Assembly: GCA_051876105.1 (NCBI GenBank)
Contig: JBJEHN010000044.1
Coordinates: forward strand, 1-7,899
Length of the DNA stretch: 7,899 bases
Origin: W2P13-069 sp051876105
GTDB taxonomy: Bacteria; Actinomycetota; Coriobacteriia; Coriobacteriales; QAMH01
Direction of reading: 5' to 3'
Shown here: positions 5,448-7,899 of the stretch, in pieces
How the letters are laid out: every line of letters begins with the position of its first letter
How positions within the stretch are numbered: the stretch's first letter is position 1
Notes under the pieces: generated by a model
What the model was told of the DNA's origin: nothing
What the model saw: only the letters and a program-made list of their open reading frames with translations
The model's database searches: none
Translations under genes and position numbers: made by a program

Positions 5448-5476
5448 AAAGGGGCCCTGTGGGGCCCTTTTCTTTT
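5448..5476 (+). terminator. Rho-independent terminator
   Basis: AAAGGGGCCC (5448-5457) pairs with GGGCCCTTTT (5462-5471, one G-U pair) around a TGTG loop and is followed by CTTTT. This is a standard plus-strand terminator. It lies upstream of the Xre gene at 5510, so it must end something started between rep and this point. Confidence 0.8.
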
Positions 5477-5509
5477 GTGCTTTAATCAGCACGAAAGGAG
5501 GTACTGGGT

Positions 5510-5941
5510 ATGTACTGCGACAATACTGAGAGAGCTAACCGTCTTCGAGTCATAGGCAAAACAGAGGCGGCTTCAGAGGTACAGAACCCTCATGCGCTCA
5601 ACGCATCTCAGGTCTACTGGCGTAGCATCTACGGGGCTCACCTAAAGCAGCTTAGAAAGCAGATGGGGCTCAACCAGGAAGCCTTTGGCTCGTATGTTGG
5701 GTTTTCAGGAAATTGCATCTGCGACCTGGAGACCGGCAAGCGAGCTGCGTCCATCGATACAATCTGTCAGATCGCAGAGAAGACGGGAGTAAGCCCAGCC
5801 TGGTTCTTCGTGGACGATCCCGAATCGCCTTTTTGGGCAGACGATGTTGACCCAAGAAAAACCGACCCAATTCATGCGCCTTGGAACTACCACGAAAAGT
5901 TCAAGAGCGTCTTTGGGAAGATTCAGATTCCCAAAAAATAA
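5510..5941 (+). CDS. Xre-family helix-turn-helix regulator
   Basis: A 143-residue DNA-binding protein. The ATG at 5510 follows AAAGGAGG with 8 bases of spacing. Residues about 40-98 form a classic HTH_3 domain (LKQLRKQMGLNQEAFGSYVGFS, then LETGKRAASIDTICQIAEKTGVSP). The N-terminal 35 residues and the acidic, aromatic C-terminus (FFVDDPESPFWADDVD) are not recognised. It is divergent from rep and sits just upstream of the 11-bp repeats and parA, so it may control copy number or the partition promoter; the sequence does not decide which. Its own promoter is unclear: the region just upstream holds the terminator at 5448-5476 and a small hairpin (5477-5481/5488-5492). Confidence 0.8.
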   Translation: MYCDNTERANRLRVIGKTEAASEVQNPHALNASQVYWRSIYGAHLKQLRKQMGLNQEAFGSYVGFSGNCICDLETGKRAASIDTICQIAEKTGVSPAWFFVDDPESPFWADDVDPRKTDPIHAPWNYHEKFKSVFGKIQIPKK

Positions 5942-5956
5942 GTCCACATTCTTGTT

Positions 5957-6033
5957 CTTGGTATTAGCTGGGTATATACTGGGTCTTGTCTAAGTAATGT
6001 TTGGGGGTAGTTTATGTATATACTTAGTATTGC
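5957..6033. repeat. array A: seven phased 11-bp repeats over the parA start
   Basis: Units start at 5957, 5968, 5979, 5990, 6001, 6012 and 6023, exactly 11 bases apart. The consensus is CTAGGTATATA; the best copies are CTGGGTATATA (5968) and TTATGTATATA (6012), and the weakest is at 6001. The array covers the parA Shine-Dalgarno region and start codon, so binding here should also repress parA. Most likely a centromere and operator for the small ParB-like protein. Confidence 0.75.
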
Positions 6034-6802
6034 CGCTAGGAAGGGCGGGGTCGGTAAGACCACGATTGCCTGGAACATAGCGGTCAGCCTGGCCTTTGAG
6101 TTCGGCAGACGTGTTTTGCTTGTCGACTGCGACACACAACAGAGTCTCACCAACCGCTTCTGGGCAGGGCGCCCCGACGACGACGACATCTACGGGCTGG
6201 GCGACGTGTTGCTTGGTGAGTGCGACATTCATGACGCTATCGTTCCGTTCTCAGCTGATCCCAAGCTCTCCCTCCTGCCCTCAACCGTCGAGTTGGACAA
6301 CGCACACGCCGAGCTGCAGCGCACCCGCAACCTGACGGCGCTCAAAGAGGCCCTCAAGGGCATCGAGGACGAGTACGACGTGGTTGTCATCGACACCATG
6401 CCCACCACCTCAACCCTGATGCTCAACGCTATGGTCGCCGCCGACGGAATCGTTGCTGTCCTCAAGTCGCGAGACGCAGAGAGCCTGGAGAGCATGCGCC
6501 ACATCCGCCAGCTCGCCGAGGAGCTGCAGATGGACGCGACTTGGCTCGGGGCCATCGTCAACATGGACATGGCTCAGAAGACGGTGGCCAAGACTCTCTT
6601 CGAGGAGGTGCTCCTTGAGGTTGTCGAGGAGACCAAGGTGCCGGTCCTTGAGTCGCGAATCCACCAGGCGTCTGCCATTGAGGAGGCGTCTCTGAAGCAC
6701 AAGAGCGTCTTTGCGTTTAGGAAGGGCAACCCCAAAGCAAAGCGCGCTGCCGACGAGATCAACGCCCTTGCGATGGAACTTGTCGATAAGGCGTATCTCT
6801 AG
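6014..6802 (+). CDS. parA: ParA-type partition ATPase
   Basis: A 262-residue ATPase that drives plasmid partition by binding nucleoid DNA in its ATP form and being released by its ParB partner. It has the deviant Walker A motif KGGVGKTT (10-17) with the signature Lys10, the A' motif LLVDCDTQQS (35-44) and the Walker B motif VVVIDTMPT (123-131). There is no N-terminal HTH, so it belongs to the short (type Ib) class, which usually pairs with a small ribbon-helix-helix ParB. That fits the next gene. The ATG at 6014 lies inside an 11-bp repeat array and its Shine-Dalgarno is weak (GGGGGTAG), so expression is probably low and autoregulated. The stop TAG overlaps the second repeat array. Confidence 0.95.
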   Translation: MYILSIAARKGGVGKTTIAWNIAVSLAFEFGRRVLLVDCDTQQSLTNRFWAGRPDDDDIYGLGDVLLGECDIHDAIVPFSADPKLSLLPSTVELDNAHAELQRTRNLTALKEALKGIEDEYDVVVIDTMPTTSTLMLNAMVAADGIVAVLKSRDAESLESMRHIRQLAEELQMDATWLGAIVNMDMAQKTVAKTLFEEVLLEVVEETKVPVLESRIHQASAIEEASLKHKSVFAFRKGNPKAKRAADEINALAMELVDKAYL

Positions 6803-6852
6803 TATATTCTAAGTAGTAACTTGGTAAAGTCTAGGTATATACCTAATATATA
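6798..6852. repeat. array B: five phased 11-bp repeats between parA and parB
   Basis: Units start at 6798, 6809, 6820, 6831 and 6842 with the same 11-base period. The unit at 6831 is exactly CTAGGTATATA; with the next bases it forms the perfect 14-bp palindrome TAGGTATATACCTA (6832-6845). The array runs from the parA stop to the Shine-Dalgarno of the next gene. Confidence 0.78.
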
Positions 6853-6864
6853 AGGAGTGTTACT

Positions 6865-7197
6865 TTGGCAACAAAGAAGACTAACGATGCACCAGAGTTC
6901 GAGGAACCGGTCGTCCCAAAAAAGAAGCGCGCGGTACATACACCTGTCCACACCTACGCCAACGTCCCCGGCAAGCCCTCCCCCGCTAGGAGCTTCGCCG
7001 AGATGAGCGAGATAGAAGCGCGCCGTTGGATCAATGAGCCCAAGAAGGTGCCGGCAAGCTACAAGGTCAGCCCACGACTTAAAGAGGCGTTCAAACAGGC
7101 GGTCGAGCTGAAAGGGCTTGGCAACGTCAACGCTGCACTTAACGCATACATGCTCGACATGGTCATGGAGTGCCGCGACAAGATTGAGATTCAGTAG
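6865..7197 (+). CDS. parB: small ParB-like centromere-binding protein
   Basis: A 110-residue protein, probably the DNA-binding partner of ParA. It starts at TTG (6865) with AAGGAG 7 bases upstream; no ATG is available nearby. Residues 1-50 are a basic, disordered tail (PKKKRAVHTPVHTY), the usual place for ParA-stimulating residues in this class. Residues about 70-105 (VPASYKVSPRLKEAFKQAVE, then LGNVNAALNAYMLDMV) look like a ribbon-helix-helix fold: a short strand followed by two helices. It follows parA by 62 bases that hold array B, and its 3' end runs into array C. The assignment rests on gene order, size and fold; it does not resemble the large Spo0J-type ParB. Confidence 0.75.
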   Translation: MATKKTNDAPEFEEPVVPKKKRAVHTPVHTYANVPGKPSPARSFAEMSEIEARRWINEPKKVPASYKVSPRLKEAFKQAVELKGLGNVNAALNAYMLDMVMECRDKIEIQ

Positions 7198-7244
7198 ATA
7201 CTAGGTATACATCTAGTATCTACTAAGTATGTATCTAGATTAAA
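7190..7244. repeat. array C: phased 11-bp repeats after parB
   Basis: Units start at 7190, 7201, 7212, 7223 and 7234, again 11 bases apart. The best copies are CTAGGTATACA (7201) and CTAAGTATGTA (7223); the last is weak. The array overlaps the parB stop codon. Confidence 0.75.
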
Positions 7245-7262
7245 GACTGGTACAGTCGCTTC

Positions 7263-7307
7263 AAAGCGCCCGAAAGGTGAGCATCTCACCTCCTCCGGCG
7301 CTTTTTT
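7263..7307 (+). terminator. Rho-independent terminator after the par operon
   Basis: AAAGCGCC (7263-7270) pairs with GGCGCTTT (7297-7304), enclosing a second perfect stem (7275-7281/7285-7291), and is followed by a run of six T (7302-7307). It ends the parA-parB transcript. It may also stop the convergent minus-strand gene at 7330, less efficiently. Confidence 0.85.
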
Positions 7308-7329
7308 GCATGGCTGATCAAACGGCAGC

Positions 7330-7794
7330 TCACACTGGGCACTGCGGCGGCTCGACCGTCCAGCCGAGGCTCTGCAGGTAGCCCGCGTACACAACTGCAT
7401 CATCGTAGCGGATACCCTCGACGGGCCAGATAACCCCAGCTGGGACGCCTAGCTGCGCTGCGATCTGCAGAGCGAGACCAACGCCCGGCTCGTTGCGGCC
7501 AGTCTCGATGCGGGAGATAGTCTCACGGCTAACCCCACAGAGGTCAGCCAGACGCTGCTGTGTAATGCCTATGCCCTCGCGATAGGCACGCAGGCGGTTG
7601 GGTGGCTCGGTACCGATAGCATCGACTGCTCCGAGGTAGGCGTTGAGCGCATCCAGAGACGCGCGCTCGGCTGTCTGTGCGTCCTCAAGGCTGCCCTCCC
7701 CTTGCATCCAGCGGTCGTTGGCCTGCTTGGCGAGGTCGTGTTTGCGCTCGTAGTCGGCCCTGAGTTGAGCCCTGAACTCCTTGTCATTGGTCAT
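7330..7794 (-). CDS. Xre-family repressor with helical N-terminal extension
   Basis: A 154-residue DNA-binding protein. I choose the ATG at 7794-7792 because AAGGTGA lies 6 bases upstream; a GTG at 7803 would add three residues. Residues 1-60 are charged and helical, possibly for dimerisation. Residues about 68-124 form an HTH_3 domain (LRAYREGIGITQQRLADLCG, then SRETISRIETGRNEPGVGLA). The C-terminus (DDAVVYAGYLQSLGWTVEPP) is unrecognised. It is convergent with the par operon. Its promoter lies under a perfect inverted repeat (7822-7862), so it very likely represses itself. No toxin or other partner gene is seen beside it in the window. Confidence 0.8.
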   Translation of the reverse strand: MTNDKEFRAQLRADYERKHDLAKQANDRWMQGEGSLEDAQTAERASLDALNAYLGAVDAIGTEPPNRLRAYREGIGITQQRLADLCGVSRETISRIETGRNEPGVGLALQIAAQLGVPAGVIWPVEGIRYDDAVVYAGYLQSLGWTVEPPQCPV

Positions 7795-7821
7795 AACGCT
7801 CACCTTCCTGTCGTTCCAGTT

Positions 7822-7862
7822 TATGTGATAAGTATATCATAATGTGAGGAATTTATCACATA
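7822..7862 (-). promoter_or_regulatory. promoter and operator of the Xre repressor gene
   Basis: TATGTGATAA (7822-7831) and TTATCACATA (7853-7862) are exact inverted 10-mers 21 bases apart. On the minus strand GTGATA (7859-7854) and TATACT (7836-7831) form a -35 and -10 pair with a 17-base spacer, each touching one half-site. This is a typical autoregulated promoter. Nothing else is recognised from 7863 to 7899. Confidence 0.65.
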
Positions 7863-7899
7863 GATGGAGGTTTCCGCGAATTCCTAAAACGGACGTTAA

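Larger units (their letters stand above)
5293..5476 (+). ncRNA. candidate counter-transcript RNA for rep copy control
   Basis: A transcript from the TATAAT at 5281 to the terminator at 5448-5476 would be about 180 nt and antisense to the rep leader. It contains two clear hairpins: 5363-5369/5376-5382 (7 bp, loop TTGGCG) and 5412-5420/5427-5435 (9 bp), then the terminator stem. The loop TTGGCG fits the YUNR U-turn pattern of many antisense RNAs and resembles the UUGGCG loop known from IncFII/IncI-type copy control. Start and end are predicted. Overlap with the rep mRNA depends on the rep promoter lying near 5398 or further upstream. Confidence 0.5.

Noticed and set aside
5957..6033. Replication iterons read by Rep
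   Set aside because: The 11-bp units track with parA and parB in three places and are absent next to rep, so partition sites are the better explanation.

Overview
The window looks like a complete or nearly complete small mobilizable theta-type plasmid of about 7.9 kb. It carries one replication gene, one MobQ-type relaxase with an oriT-like region, one ParA/small-ParB partition cassette and a few regulators. There are no rRNA, tRNA, transposase or metabolic genes. Most genes are GC-rich and have strong AGGAGG-type ribosome binding sites. A high-GC Gram-positive host such as a gut actinobacterium (Coriobacteriia-like) is plausible, but this rests on composition and family resemblance only. If the two window ends are joined, the small gene cut at base 1 gains one Ala codon and then TAA, which supports a circular molecule.

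Layout. Bases 1-836: a small minus-strand gene cut by the left edge, a possible 40-residue plus-strand gene, and an acidic Trp-rich minus-strand protein whose start is coupled to the relaxase stop. Bases 838-2196: the minus-strand MobQ (MobA/MobL) relaxase, interrupted by 100 unknown bases that hide its metal-binding motif. Bases 2197-2752: a non-coding region packed with perfect hairpins, ending in an inverted repeat followed by a sequence close to the RSF1010 nick region, so probably oriT. Bases 2753-3388: a divergent relaxosome accessory protein with a basic N-terminal domain and a C-terminal zinc ribbon. Bases 3389-3608: a 30-bp perfect palindrome and a decayed tandem copy of the 3' end of the replication gene.

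Bases 3607-5205: the minus-strand replication protein, an archaeo-eukaryotic primase-like domain followed by helix-turn-helix segments. Its leader (5192-5480) has the parts of an RNA-based copy control: an 18-residue leader peptide overlapping the rep start, a hairpin holding the rep Shine-Dalgarno, and an opposing plus-strand promoter and terminator that would bracket a counter-transcript RNA. Bases 5510-5941 encode an Xre-type regulator. Bases 5957-7244 hold parA and a TTG-started small ParB-like gene, with three arrays of 11-bp tandem repeats before, between and after them, probably the centromere and operators. Bases 7330-7862 hold a convergent Xre-type repressor and its palindromic operator.

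Together the genes give replication with copy control (rep, leader, antisense RNA), active partition (parA, parB, 11-bp arrays) and mobilization by a helper conjugation system (relaxase, accessory protein, oriT; no type IV secretion genes). The parts least explained by known families are the hairpin array beside oriT, which shares the 10-mer CGGAGGGCAA with the repeats at the rep 3' end, and a pair of hairpins that keep a 14-nt loop while changing their whole stems.
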